Assembly: GCF_000174415.1 (NCBI RefSeq)
Contig: NZ_ACJM01000025.1
Coordinates: forward strand, 1 to 32,320
DNA: 32,320 bases
Reading direction: 5' to 3'
DNA from: Dethiobacter alkaliphilus AHT 1
GTDB lineage: Bacteria; Bacillota; Dethiobacteria; Dethiobacterales; Dethiobacteraceae
The position numbers and the translations under genes were made by a program. The notes below the pieces were generated by a model that saw only the letters and a list, made by a program, of their open reading frames with translations, was not told the DNA's origin and ran no database searches. This document shows positions 17,005-24,165 of this stretch, piece after piece. Position 1 is the stretch's first letter. Each line of letters opens with the position of its first letter.

Positions 17005-17208
17005 CTATGACTTCTGCAGTTTTTTATCACGGAGACGGCGGGACATCACACCGCCAACCCTGCCGGTTTCGCGGGCAGTGAGGTTTTCCCATCCCTTCTC
17101 TTTAACTTTGTCGCCCAAACCTAATTCATCTGCGATTTCCAGCTTCATTTTTTCTACCGCCAATTCTTCAGGTGTCATTTTTTCAGGCTTTTTCTTGTAC
17201 TTGGCCAT
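17005..17208 (-). CDS. Small acid-soluble spore protein, alpha/beta type
   Basis: A 67-residue protein with a lysine-rich N-terminus (MAKYKKKPEKMTPEELAVEK), the germination-protease-like segment KLEIADELGL and the DNA-binding signature KGWENLTARETGRVGGVMSRRL. Such proteins coat spore DNA, force it to an A-like form and protect it from UV and heat. The start is fixed by AAGGAGGGGG seven bases before ATG at 17208; a longer frame reaching 17244 has no support. Expression should depend on the forespore sigma factor G, but I could not confirm its promoter. This gene is the best evidence that the organism sporulates. Confidence 0.92.
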   Translation of the reverse strand: MAKYKKKPEKMTPEELAVEKMKLEIADELGLGDKVKEKGWENLTARETGRVGGVMSRRLRDKKLQKS

Positions 17209-17271
17209 AGCTATACCCCCTCCTTTACAGGTAGTATGTGCCATCCGTCAGAGGATATGCGGCTACGGCAT

Positions 17272-18534
17272 TTAGACAAAAACGCCCACAGAAAAGAGGA
17301 ACAGCAAAAGCGCCAAAGCAAAAACGGGAGCAACCACCGTGGTGACAAAATATTCTTTATAGGTTTGTGCAAAGGTGAGCCCGCTAAAAGCCAGCATGGT
17401 TAAATAACCGTTATTGTGAGGCAAAGTGTCCAACCCGGCGGCGGCCAAAGTAATTACACGGTGCAGTAAGGCCGGGTCTGCCGAAGCAGACAATTCAGGC
17501 GCCACAGTGGTCAGGGTAAGAACCACACCACCGGAGGCTGAACCCACAAGCCCTGCCGCCACATTGGTGGTTATACCCGCCAACACCAAGGGATTCAGGG
17601 TTGAATCGGCCAGTGCTTCAATAAATGTTAAAAAGGCGGGAACAGCCTGCAGAGCCACACCGAATCCCACCGATGAGGAGGCAAACAAGAGCGGCATCAT
17701 AGCAGTTTTTGTACCTTCATTAAGGACTTCCAGGGGCTTAGGTAACCAGGAAAATAGCACAATAAAAGCCAAAAGCACCCCTGAGCCCAGAGAAACCAGT
17801 GGGTCCAGTTGAAAAACAGAGAGCAGCACAACGATGGAAATTAGCGGTATGCAGGCCAGATAGACCGGTGGAAAGCCGCCGCCGGCCCGGGGCACATAGC
17901 CTTCAGGATGGTCAAATACTTCTTCCCGACGCCGCGCCCGGGCAGCAACATGTTCCAGATACAGGGCAATGATTACTGAAGATACGGTGACGCTAAAAAT
18001 TCCGGGCCAAAAACCCGCCGTAGACGTGGTGCCCAGATAATCCATGGGCATCAGGTTTTGGATTTGAGGTGTAGCCGGAGCAGAGATAGCCATAATAATG
18101 CCGGCACCAATGCTGGGAATCAACAGGCGCCGGGGCAGGTTTGCCTGGTCAAAAACGGAAAGCCCCAGCGGGTATAAGGTAAAGATAATGACAAATCCGG
18201 CAATACCGCCTACTCCCAAAAGCAAAGAGGCCAAAAAAATAGCGGTGGCCGCTCTTTTTGTCCCCAGCATGGCCACCAGGGCGTTGCCAATACTGTAAGC
18301 ACCACCGGACTGCTCCATAACTTTACCGAAAATAGCTCCCAGAATAAAAATAAAGATAAAGCTTTCGATGAAGCCGGCGGCTCCTGCCACATACGGGCCC
18401 GTTACCAATTCATACGGGCTCATGCCGTTACCCAGCGCAACAAATATGATAACAAGCGGCGCAGCTACAATCACGTTTACTTTTTTCGATACAAGAATTA
18501 TAAGCAGGCATAACCCTAAAACTACAAACAGCAA
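17272..18534 (-). CDS. GntP-family permease (carboxylate/gluconate:H+ symporter)
   Basis: A protein of about 420 residues, hydrophobic throughout, with around 12 predicted membrane segments. It matches the GntP family: N-terminal VSKKVNVIVAAPLVIIF, ALGNGMSPYELVTGPYVAG, IFILGAIFGKVMEQSGGAYSI, the LVGSASGGVVLTLTTVAPEL segment and a late LPHNNGYLTMLAFSGL. GntP members import gluconate or related hydroxy- and keto-acids; the substrate here cannot be named. An in-frame stop lies just upstream. The start is a TTG, either at 18534 (GGAGG eight bases before) or at 18549. No metabolic gene for a sugar acid is adjacent. Confidence 0.88.
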   Translation of the reverse strand: MLFVVLGLCLLIILVSKKVNVIVAAPLVIIFVALGNGMSPYELVTGPYVAGAAGFIESFIFIFILGAIFGKVMEQSGGAYSIGNALVAMLGTKRAATAIFLASLLLGVGGIAGFVIIFTLYPLGLSVFDQANLPRRLLIPSIGAGIIMAISAPATPQIQNLMPMDYLGTTSTAGFWPGIFSVTVSSVIIALYLEHVAARARRREEVFDHPEGYVPRAGGGFPPVYLACIPLISIVVLLSVFQLDPLVSLGSGVLLAFIVLFSWLPKPLEVLNEGTKTAMMPLLFASSSVGFGVALQAVPAFLTFIEALADSTLNPLVLAGITTNVAAGLVGSASGGVVLTLTTVAPELSASADPALLHRVITLAAAGLDTLPHNNGYLTMLAFSGLTFAQTYKEYFVTTVVAPVFALALLLFLFSVGVFV

Positions 18535-18612
18535 CAAAAACCCCTCCAATTCATCCCTGTACTATTCGCCTTCGTACGTCACTGTTCCTCCATGACTGTC
18601 GGGGGCAAAGGC

Positions 18613-18647
18613 TGGGAAAAAATAAATGACAGCCCACGGCTGTCATT
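18613..18647 (-). terminator. Intrinsic terminator after the thiamine-binding-protein gene
   Basis: AATGACAGCC and GGCTGTCATT form a perfect ten-base stem with a three-base loop (18625-18647), followed on the minus strand by TATTTTTTCC, ten bases after the stop codon. It separates that gene from the GntP permease. Confidence 0.92.
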
Positions 18648-18656
18648 AAAGGAAAA

Positions 18657-18956
18657 TTAGTTTTGTGGCTGGTTTGCTGCCTGCACCATACTGGACATAT
18701 CCAGTTCCTTGTCCCGACGTTCATCAATAGTAACATTGGTAATCACCCGATTTACTCCGGTGTCAAAAGGCAAACTGTGCAAATCTTTCACCACTGCCAG
18801 CAAGTCTTCCATGCTTCCTTCTACCATGGTGGACATGGGAGTTACCTGGTACTGCAGCCCCCGCTTATCCACCACTTCGCAGGCCTGGGAAACATAACTG
18901 CTAAAGCTTGCTTCGTCGGTACCGATAGGCATAATACTGATTTCAAGAACCGGCAT
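18657..18956 (-). CDS. MTH1187 (UPF0045) family thiamine-binding protein
   Basis: A 99-residue protein with the family pattern: MPVLEISIMPIGT at the N-terminus, SFSSYVSQACEVVDKRGLQY, the conserved VTPMSTMVEGSMEDLLAVV and a closing RVITNVTIDERRD. The family has a ferredoxin-like fold, forms tetramers and binds thiamine in crystal structures; the cell role is unsettled. ATG at 18956 has AGGGGTG six bases upstream. The reading frame extends farther upstream through debris of a TrkA-like gene, but that extension has no site and no family similarity. A thiamine biosynthesis fusion gene is present at 29949 in the same window. Confidence 0.9.
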   Translation of the reverse strand: MPVLEISIMPIGTDEASFSSYVSQACEVVDKRGLQYQVTPMSTMVEGSMEDLLAVVKDLHSLPFDTGVNRVITNVTIDERRDKELDMSSMVQAANQPQN

Positions 18957-18971
18957 CTTTTTCACCCCTTT

Positions 18972-19323
18972 TTGCTTAGCATCCCCGAAAAAGATATCCG
19001 TAATCAGTACCTGGCGCTCTTTTTTATTGAAACCGGCAGTTGGAAACCTATGCGACCGCCACCGGCAATAATTACCCTTTTGTGTCCTGTTTTTTTTTTC
19101 GCCATCCCCAAAAAAGTGAGGAACGTTTATTTGTTTTCCCCAACACATATATTTCATCATTTTCAAGAATTACATCTTTTCCACCGGGAATGATAACATC
19201 ATCGCCCCGGATAATTGCACAGATAATACCGGAGGGCGGCCTCTTAATGTCCTGCAGCCGCATTTTAAGGCGTCTTGCCAGCTCTGTTCCCACCTCACCG
19301 CCGCCGATAATAATTACACGCAT
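18972..19323 (-). pseudogene. Remnant of a TrkA-like K+ uptake regulatory (NAD-binding) gene
   Basis: From ATG at 19323 the frame reads MRVIIIGGGEVGTELARRL, the first Rossmann GxGxxG motif of TrkA. It then jumps, without the remaining 110 or so residues of that domain, into a TrkA_C domain (MRLQDIKRPPSGIICAIIRG, then DDVIIPGGKDVILENDEIYV). The frame ends at a stop near 19072, but a second TrkA Rossmann motif (RVIIAGGGRIGFQL) follows in another frame at about 19030-19077, and QVLITDIFFGDAKQ continues in the frame used by the next gene. So order and motifs of a two-unit TrkA are recognisable with an internal deletion, at least two frame changes and loss of the end. No TrkH/TrkG membrane partner is seen. 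Confidence 0.75.
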
Positions 19324-19362
19324 ATATCCGCCAAGCGCCCACAACTGTGGGTAGTCTTATCT

Positions 19363-19449
19363 TCAGCCTCCTCCGCCCATGCGGACTAAAAGAAAAGCAA
19401 TAGCTACAGCAAAGCCCAAATATATTAAGATAGAGCTCCAAGCAGGCAT
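19363..19449 (-). CDS. 28-residue single-helix membrane microprotein
   Basis: ATG at 19449 has AGGAGGTG directly upstream with ideal spacing. The product, MPAWSSILIYLGFAVAIAFL followed by LVRMGGGG, is one membrane helix with a glycine-rich end. I do not recognise the family. Size and shape recall small subunits or regulators of transporters (KdpF is a known example of about 29 residues). It sits 40 bases upstream of the TrkA-like remnant on the same strand, so it may be the surviving member of a potassium transport operon; that is inference. The strong ribosome binding site is the main evidence that it is translated. Confidence 0.6.
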   Translation of the reverse strand: MPAWSSILIYLGFAVAIAFLLVRMGGGG

Positions 19450-19595
19450 AATGCCACCTCCTATTCAAAGCTTACCACCAATGCAACGCTTTGACAAGAA
19501 TTAACGAATTATTAAGGTTATTTTAGGAACCTTTTATGTTTGTTCTGATGTTGATATAGTTAAGAAAATGCAAAATATATACAAGGAGGGTAATT

Positions 19596-20207
19596 ATGGT
19601 AGAACTTAAACCCAAAGAATTAAAAACCAGCAAGATGGAGGGCTTTTCAGAAAAACAGCTGGAAGACCATCACGGCGTCCTTTATAAGGGCTATGTAAAC
19701 AAAGTCAACGAAATCCGCAAGCAAATGGCGTCAGTAGACTACGACAAAGCAAACCAGACCTATAGTGAATTAAGGGCTCTAAAGATTGAAGAAACTTTTG
19801 CCTTAAACGGAATAAAGTTACATGAAGCTTATTTTGAAAACATGGGTGGCAGCGGCGGCAAAGCCACCGGCAAAGCACTGGAGTTGATTGAAAAATATTT
19901 CGGCTCCTATGAAGCATGGGAAAAAGATTTTAAAAAGACCGGCCTGGCAGTGCGCGGTTGGGTGGTTTTGGCTTATGACCTGGAAGACGGCACACTCCAT
20001 AATTTCGGCAGCGACTCCCATAATCTGGGGCCAATCTGGAACGCTGTGCCGGTGTTGGTTTTGGACACCTACGAACACGCCTACATGATCGACTATGGTG
20101 TGAAGCGCCCGCCCTACATTGACGCTTTCATGAATGTAATTGACTGGGATGTGGTTAACGCCCGCCTGGCCAAAATTGAAGGTGCCCGCACCACAGAAGT
20201 ATTTTAA
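19596..20207 (+). CDS. sod: Superoxide dismutase, Fe/Mn family (probably Fe)
   Basis: A 203-residue enzyme that converts superoxide to oxygen and hydrogen peroxide in the cytoplasm. Metal ligands are visible as H26 (LEDHHGVLY), H76 (LHEAYFENMGG), D157 and H161 (LVLDTYEHAYMIDYG). The ENMGGSGG and FGSYEAWEKDFKKTG segments fit the family. It differs from typical enterobacterial enzymes in the loop before the Asp-His ligands (DSHNLGPIWNAVPVLV), as in some anaerobe and archaeal members; metal preference is not decided by sequence reading. The start at 19596 has AAGGAGGG six bases upstream. It is a single-gene unit with a strong terminator, divergent from the microprotein gene. Confidence 0.93.
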   Translation: MVELKPKELKTSKMEGFSEKQLEDHHGVLYKGYVNKVNEIRKQMASVDYDKANQTYSELRALKIEETFALNGIKLHEAYFENMGGSGGKATGKALELIEKYFGSYEAWEKDFKKTGLAVRGWVVLAYDLEDGTLHNFGSDSHNLGPIWNAVPVLVLDTYEHAYMIDYGVKRPPYIDAFMNVIDWDVVNARLAKIEGARTTEVF

Positions 20208-20217
20208 ATAACTAATT

Positions 20218-20245
20218 AAAAAACGCCTCAAAGGAGGCGTTTTTT
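20218..20245 (+). terminator. Terminator of the superoxide dismutase gene
   Basis: ACGCCTC/GAGGCGT with a four-base loop, preceded by AAAAA and followed by TTTTTT, ten bases after the stop codon. Confidence 0.93.
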
Positions 20246-20248
20246 ATA

Positions 20249-20348
20249 CTGGTATAAATTATAACGTTTCGCAGTTTGCGAAACTGCTAAGGTAGCCAGT
20301 ATTGAAAGGCACGCTTTGGGGTAATCGAATAAGCGTGCCTTTCTTTCT
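20249..20348 (+). repeat. Structured dispersed repeat, copy B (3' of the superoxide dismutase gene)
   Basis: Aligns over about 100 bases with the minus-strand sequence at 16871-16974. Stem 1 is GTTTCGC/GCGAAAC (20266-20284); stem 2 is GGCACGCTT/AAGCGTGCC, ending in TTTCTTTC. The T-A pair in stem 1 replaces the C-G pair of copy A, and an A-T pair in stem 2 replaces a G-C pair. Stem 2 may also serve the convergent DUF1786 gene, whose stop lies within the element. Confidence 0.75.
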
Positions 20349-21360
20349 ACAAATTTGCGGCATCCACCAGCCCAAAGCAGCCCATCAGCATCATATTGCC
20401 CTGAGGGGCGGCAAAATAGCAATCCAGTGACGACAAAAGAGAGCGGCGCGGGCCGGTAACCACCGTCAGGACAGGGTCCACCTCCTCTGCCGGCGGCAGG
20501 CAGCCATGCCCCTGATCCTCTTGCACTTCAGCATTTGACAACTTTCCTGCGGTCAGCTTCTTTAGGTAATGGGCTACCTTTTGCGGTGTCATCATTCCGG
20601 TATGATGCTCAAAAAGTCCAATAACCCTTTGGTCCTCAACAAGAGCAGCAAAGGTATGCTGATTGCCCAGATTTATCACCGCCACCGTACCCCGACCGGA
20701 CGCCTCCCGAACACGTTCATCGGTCAGTGCTCCCAAAAGCGCTGCTCCGCAAGTATCCATTAACAGAGCGCCGGGTGCTTGTTTGCGCGCCGCTTCCATC
20801 CTGGTAAAAAAGGACGGAATATCTCCATATACCAGATCACTAAGCTTACCACCCGCCGCCATAAACTGTTCCCAGATGCGGAAACGAAAAATTCGGTTTG
20901 ATTCACCGGGAGAATAGCCGTGATCCTGCACCGCCACCGCAAATTCAGCGGGCAGGTCTTCCCCCGCTTCCCCTAAAATTCGGGCCAGCATTTCCCGGTC
21001 AATATCGCCTGTATGTATCCGCACCGCATGGGCAGGTGGGTCTTCAGTGGTTACAACACCCAGAGACTCCACCCTTTTGGGATCATCATGGATGGTCAAC
21101 GCCGCTTCTTTTGTGGCAAAAACGGGCAGTCCCTTACTTAAATGGTCCCGCACAGCTTTTGTGGACGGTCCGCCTCCCATTACGTGGCCGTGCAGAAAGA
21201 CAGCTTTTCCCGCTTCGGTGGCTTTTTTGATTTGCTGTGCCACCAACACCGTAGGTGAGGGCAGAATTAACTGAATGCAGTTTTCCAGCGTTTTGTCACT
21301 GTCGTAGAGCAGAATATCCTGTGTACCGCCACCGATATCAATGGCCATCAGTTTAGCCAT
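20347..21360 (-). CDS. DUF1786 protein (actin/Hsp70/sugar-kinase fold) overlapping psuG
   Basis: A 337-residue protein matching DUF1786 (COG4012). It shows an ASKHA-type phosphate-binding start, LMAIDIGGGTQDILLYD (about residues 4-20), a second glycine-rich segment LLMDTCGAALLGAL, a third VINLGNQHTFAALVED, and the family's LFEHHTGMMTPQKV and QEDQGHGC segments. Databases have sometimes labelled it a pyruvate-formate-lyase-activating-like protein, without good evidence. The start overlaps the end of psuG by eight bases, so both are translated together. I infer a possible ATP-dependent role in the same nucleoside pathway, since no pseudouridine kinase (PsuK) is present here; this is unproven. 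Confidence 0.85.
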   Translation of the reverse strand: MAKLMAIDIGGGTQDILLYDSDKTLENCIQLILPSPTVLVAQQIKKATEAGKAVFLHGHVMGGGPSTKAVRDHLSKGLPVFATKEAALTIHDDPKRVESLGVVTTEDPPAHAVRIHTGDIDREMLARILGEAGEDLPAEFAVAVQDHGYSPGESNRIFRFRIWEQFMAAGGKLSDLVYGDIPSFFTRMEAARKQAPGALLMDTCGAALLGALTDERVREASGRGTVAVINLGNQHTFAALVEDQRVIGLFEHHTGMMTPQKVAHYLKKLTAGKLSNAEVQEDQGHGCLPPAEEVDPVLTVVTGPRRSLLSSLDCYFAAPQGNMMLMGCFGLVDAANL

Positions 21361-22276
21361 GCTCCTTCCCCCTTATCGAAATTAAGGTTTGGGCAATTTC
21401 AGCTCCCAGACGGGCATTCTCCTTCAAGAGCGCCAGATTGGCCTGCAGCGTACGCCCATCGGACAAAGTAAACAGCCGGCGCAGCATCTGTGGTGTCACA
21501 TCCTGCCCTACCACACCTTCTTCTCTTATCTCCCGGTCTACATTGACAATCATAGCCATCAGTTCATCCCAGGGTATCTCACTATCCCCGGGCACAGGAT
21601 TGCACAGCAGAATGGCTGCCTGCAGACCCAGCTCATCCCGGGACATTGCGGTTTGCGCTACCTGCTCCACAGAGTCAAAAGACAGATTCAGAGGGTACGG
21701 AGAAGCCGCCGAGTAAAAGGCCGGCAAAGTATTGGTCTGATATCCACCCACAGTAATGCCGGCGGTTTCAAGATATTCAAGGGTCAGCGGTAAATCCAGA
21801 ATAGCTTTGGCACCGGACGCCACCACGGTAACGGGGGTTCTGGCCAATACCGGCAGGTCTCCGGAGATATCAAAGGTATTCTCTCCCCCACGATGTACGC
21901 CGCCAATCCCCCCGGTGGCAAAAACACCAATACCATAGCGGTGTGCCAAATGGGCGGTGGCGGCTACGGTGGTACCTCCGCTTCTCTTTTGCGCCACAGC
22001 CACAGGCAGCTCCCGTACTCCCAGTTTAAGCGGATTTTCTTCCATGGCCAGGGCGTCCAATTGGCTTTTGTTAAGCCCCATAATAATTTCCCCGTTAAGT
22101 ACTCCGATGGTGCACGGCACGGCACCGCTTTGTGTCACAATTTCCTCCAGTTGCACCGCCGTTTCCAGATTCAGCGGGCGGGGCAGGCCATGGGTCACCA
22201 GGGCTGTCTCCAAAGCTACAAGCGGCTTTTTTTCACGCAGGGCAGACAAAACATGTCCGCCGATGGATAATTTCAT
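21353..22276 (-). CDS. psuG: Pseudouridine-5'-phosphate glycosidase
   Basis: A 307-residue enzyme that splits pseudouridine 5'-phosphate into uracil and ribose 5-phosphate. Family segments are clear: PLVALETALVTHGLPRP, the GAVPCTIGVLNGEIIMGL block, GGTTVAATAHLAHRYGIGVF, ATGGIGGVHRG and DISGDLPVLARTPVTVVASG with the catalytic-site lysine in AKAILDLP. Full length for the family. It is the first gene of a two-gene unit with the DUF1786 gene. In most bacteria a PfkB-type kinase (PsuK) supplies the phosphorylated substrate; none lies beside it here. Confidence 0.94.
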   Translation of the reverse strand: MKLSIGGHVLSALREKKPLVALETALVTHGLPRPLNLETAVQLEEIVTQSGAVPCTIGVLNGEIIMGLNKSQLDALAMEENPLKLGVRELPVAVAQKRSGGTTVAATAHLAHRYGIGVFATGGIGGVHRGGENTFDISGDLPVLARTPVTVVASGAKAILDLPLTLEYLETAGITVGGYQTNTLPAFYSAASPYPLNLSFDSVEQVAQTAMSRDELGLQAAILLCNPVPGDSEIPWDELMAMIVNVDREIREEGVVGQDVTPQMLRRLFTLSDGRTLQANLALLKENARLGAEIAQTLISIRGKEHG

Positions 22277-22321
22277 AAACTCACTCCCGTCTGTATACGC
22301 TAAATTATGGAGGTGATAAAA

Positions 22322-22738
22322 ATGTCATCTGTTAAGGTTAAATGGCAAAATGATCTATACTTTCAAGGTGTTTCCGGCTCTGGGCAAACCGTACAACTTG
22401 AAGGGGCAACCGGTACCGGCCAGGGAGTTCGTCCCAGTGAAATGCTTCTTTTGGCTCTTGGTGGTTGTACCGGCATGGATATTGTCTCTCTACTGCAGAA
22501 ATTTGAAGCCCGGCTGGACCATTTTCAGGTAGAGCTGGGTGGGGAAAAACATAGCCAACATCCCAAGTCATTTCGTACTATAACTGCAGTTTACCATATA
22601 TCAGGCGATGTTACACCCCAACAAGCCTGGAAAGCTGTGAGCAGTTCCTATAAGAAATACAGCGTTATAGCAAATTCCCTGCAGGCCAACATAGAATATC
22701 GCGTTCTGCTAAACGGAGAGGAAATCACAGAAAAATAA
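22322..22738 (+). CDS. OsmC family protein
   Basis: A 138-residue protein with the OsmC fold signature RPSEMLLLALGGCTGMDIVSLLQK, which holds the peroxidatic-type Cys at about residue 49. The second conserved Cys of classical OsmC/Ohr peroxidases, expected in the KKY-C-P segment, is Ser here (SYKKYSVIANSLQ), so classical two-Cys peroxide reduction is unlikely; many YhfA-like members share this. Start: GGAGGTGAT lies just before ATG at 22322; the upstream in-frame ATG at 22307 overlaps that site. Divergent from psuG with 45 bases between them, so they may share a regulatory region. Confidence 0.9.
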   Translation: MSSVKVKWQNDLYFQGVSGSGQTVQLEGATGTGQGVRPSEMLLLALGGCTGMDIVSLLQKFEARLDHFQVELGGEKHSQHPKSFRTITAVYHISGDVTPQQAWKAVSSSYKKYSVIANSLQANIEYRVLLNGEEITEK

Positions 22739-22761
22739 CCCGGATTCCGGGTTATTTTTAA
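22731..22761. terminator. Bidirectional terminator between osmC-like and desulforedoxin genes
   Basis: AATAACCCGG/CCGGGTTATT with a three-base loop, flanked by A-runs on the left and T-runs on the right. It overlaps the stop codon of the osmC-like gene and directly follows that of the desulforedoxin gene, so it serves both convergent units. Confidence 0.88.
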
Positions 22762-22895
22762 TCCGCTTCTTCTATTTTTACCATTGCTTCGCCGCAGCAA
22801 ACTAACACCCCGGCACCGCTATTGACAACCTTGACTACGTTGCCGCAAACGTCACACCGATAGGTTTCCCCCACACTGGTAGCCAACTTTTTCAC
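22758..22895 (-). CDS. Desulforedoxin
   Basis: A 45-residue protein with the desulforedoxin pattern GETYRCDVCGNVVKVVNSG and GVLVCCGEAMVK: CxxC near residue 14 and adjacent CC near 33, forming a rubredoxin-like Fe(Cys)4 site. It is too short for the list of long reading frames. The same domain forms the N-terminus of desulfoferrodoxin (superoxide reductase), but no superoxide reductase domain follows here. The GTG start at 22895 overlaps the HD-GYP stop as GTGA, with GGA eight bases upstream, so it is translationally coupled to that gene. A small electron carrier; partner unknown. Confidence 0.9.
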   Translation of the reverse strand: MKKLATSVGETYRCDVCGNVVKVVNSGAGVLVCCGEAMVKIEEAD

Positions 22896-24013
22896 GCCCT
22901 TTCCTGAAGTGACATGATGGGAAATTCCTCCAATACCTGCACATCGTCTAAGACTTGGGAAATTACCAAATCAAGACTTTCTGCCAGATCCACATCAAAC
23001 GGGTTGAGGTAGGCAACCCCGTCGGCGTCTTTGGCAATACGCACCACCGGATGCAGCGGCAGACCTTTCCGGTTTGAAACCACCAGGCCAAGATCCCCGT
23101 TACTTAACCGGACTCCCGTGCCCACCGGATAAGCGGCTACATGATTTAGAAACAGCCGGGTCAGTTCCATATCATAGGCGTCACCACAGCCCATTATCAT
23201 TTCAATGGCCTGGTGCGGCTGCAATGAAGTGCGGTACGGACGGTCTGCGGTAAGGGCATCAAACACATCGGCCACCATTACAAGACGGGCATACTGGTGT
23301 ATATTATCTCTGTGCAGCCTGTACGGGTACCCGCTGCCGTCACAACGTTCATGATGTTGTGCCACCACAGTGCTGATTTCATGGGGCAGATTCTTCTGTT
23401 GCGATAAAATCTCACAACCAAAAGCAGGATGCTTTTGTATTTCGGCAAACTCATCGGGAGACAGGCTGCCCTTCTTATTAAGTATCTTACTGTCAATCCG
23501 GATTTTCCCCACATCATGCAAGAGCGCACCTGCAGCCAATCTCTCCAGCCGTGTGCGGGACAGGTCCAGATCAATTCCGGTCAACAGGGAAAGTATACAA
23601 ACATTAACTGAATGGCAAAAGGTATAATCGTCGGCATTGCGAATCTCAGCCAAATTCAACATAACATCTTTGTTCTCCAGCACTTGCTGAACCATGCTTT
23701 CCACAGTCTGGGAAAACTGATCGTCAAGGAGCAGCTCCGACGGGGCTGTTTCCTTTTTTCCGGCTTTCATCATATTTTTAAGAACTTTTATTGCCTGACG
23801 CCTGGTCTCTTCCGATACCACTTCAGGCACCGATACGTCATCTAGCAGCGGGTCCAGGACATACACATAAGGAATGCCTGTCCGCCACAGAGCAGTAATA
23901 TAGCTGCTTTTGAGTTTTATTCCGGCGCTTAGCCAAAGCTGTCCGTCTGAGCCGGAAACAGATTTGGCCAAAATCATGCCGGGACGAAGTAGTGTAACTG
24001 GCATTTTTCGCAT
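22892..24013 (-). CDS. HD-GYP domain protein, probable c-di-GMP phosphodiesterase
   Basis: A 373-residue protein. Residues 1-60 form a small N-terminal domain found in many Firmicutes HD-GYP proteins (LLRPGMILAKSVSGSDG, then GIKLKSSYITALW). The HD-GYP domain covers about 110-310: HSVNVCILSLL, LLHDVGKIRI with HD at 166-167, KHPAFGCEIL, HHERCDGSGYP at 220-230 with the GYP motif intact, and VADVFDALTADRPYR. It should hydrolyse cyclic di-GMP. No receiver domain or membrane helix is visible. ATG at 24013 has AGAGGT upstream. Its stop overlaps the desulforedoxin start, an unusual pairing. c-di-GMP commonly controls pili and motility, and a Tad locus lies in this window. Confidence 0.92.
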   Translation of the reverse strand: MRKMPVTLLRPGMILAKSVSGSDGQLWLSAGIKLKSSYITALWRTGIPYVYVLDPLLDDVSVPEVVSEETRRQAIKVLKNMMKAGKKETAPSELLLDDQFSQTVESMVQQVLENKDVMLNLAEIRNADDYTFCHSVNVCILSLLTGIDLDLSRTRLERLAAGALLHDVGKIRIDSKILNKKGSLSPDEFAEIQKHPAFGCEILSQQKNLPHEISTVVAQHHERCDGSGYPYRLHRDNIHQYARLVMVADVFDALTADRPYRTSLQPHQAIEMIMGCGDAYDMELTRLFLNHVAAYPVGTGVRLSNGDLGLVVSNRKGLPLHPVVRIAKDADGVAYLNPFDVDLAESLDLVISQVLDDVQVLEEFPIMSLQERA

Positions 24014-24116
24014 CGTCTGACCTCTGTTTAAAATTTGGCAGAAAATCTTACCAATTTCTATATTTCGACATTATCTAAGCTTATTCCTTTTTAGGAAGGA
24101 CCCTGTTTTATTAAAA

Positions 24117-24162
24117 AAAGGCGCGCTTATTTACTTACAGCGCGCTTTCAATGCTTTTTACC
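24117..24162 (-). repeat. Partial copy C of the structured repeat (terminal hairpin only)
   Basis: On the minus strand, ATTGAAA, GCGCGCT, GTAAG, AATAAGCGCGCC and a T-run match the last 45 bases of copies A and B. The first stem is missing. It lies downstream of the small membrane protein gene and its own terminator, so it repeats the arrangement gene, terminator, element. Confidence 0.6.
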
Positions 24163-24165
24163 TTG

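Noticed and set aside
18957-19166. N-terminal extension of the MTH1187-family protein by 70 residues
   Set aside because: The extension is translated debris of the TrkA-like remnant. The family begins at MPVLEI and a good ribosome binding site precedes that ATG.
19491-19520. TTGACA at 19491 as promoter for superoxide dismutase
   Set aside because: No acceptable -10 box lies at 16-18 bases, so it is not listed as a feature.
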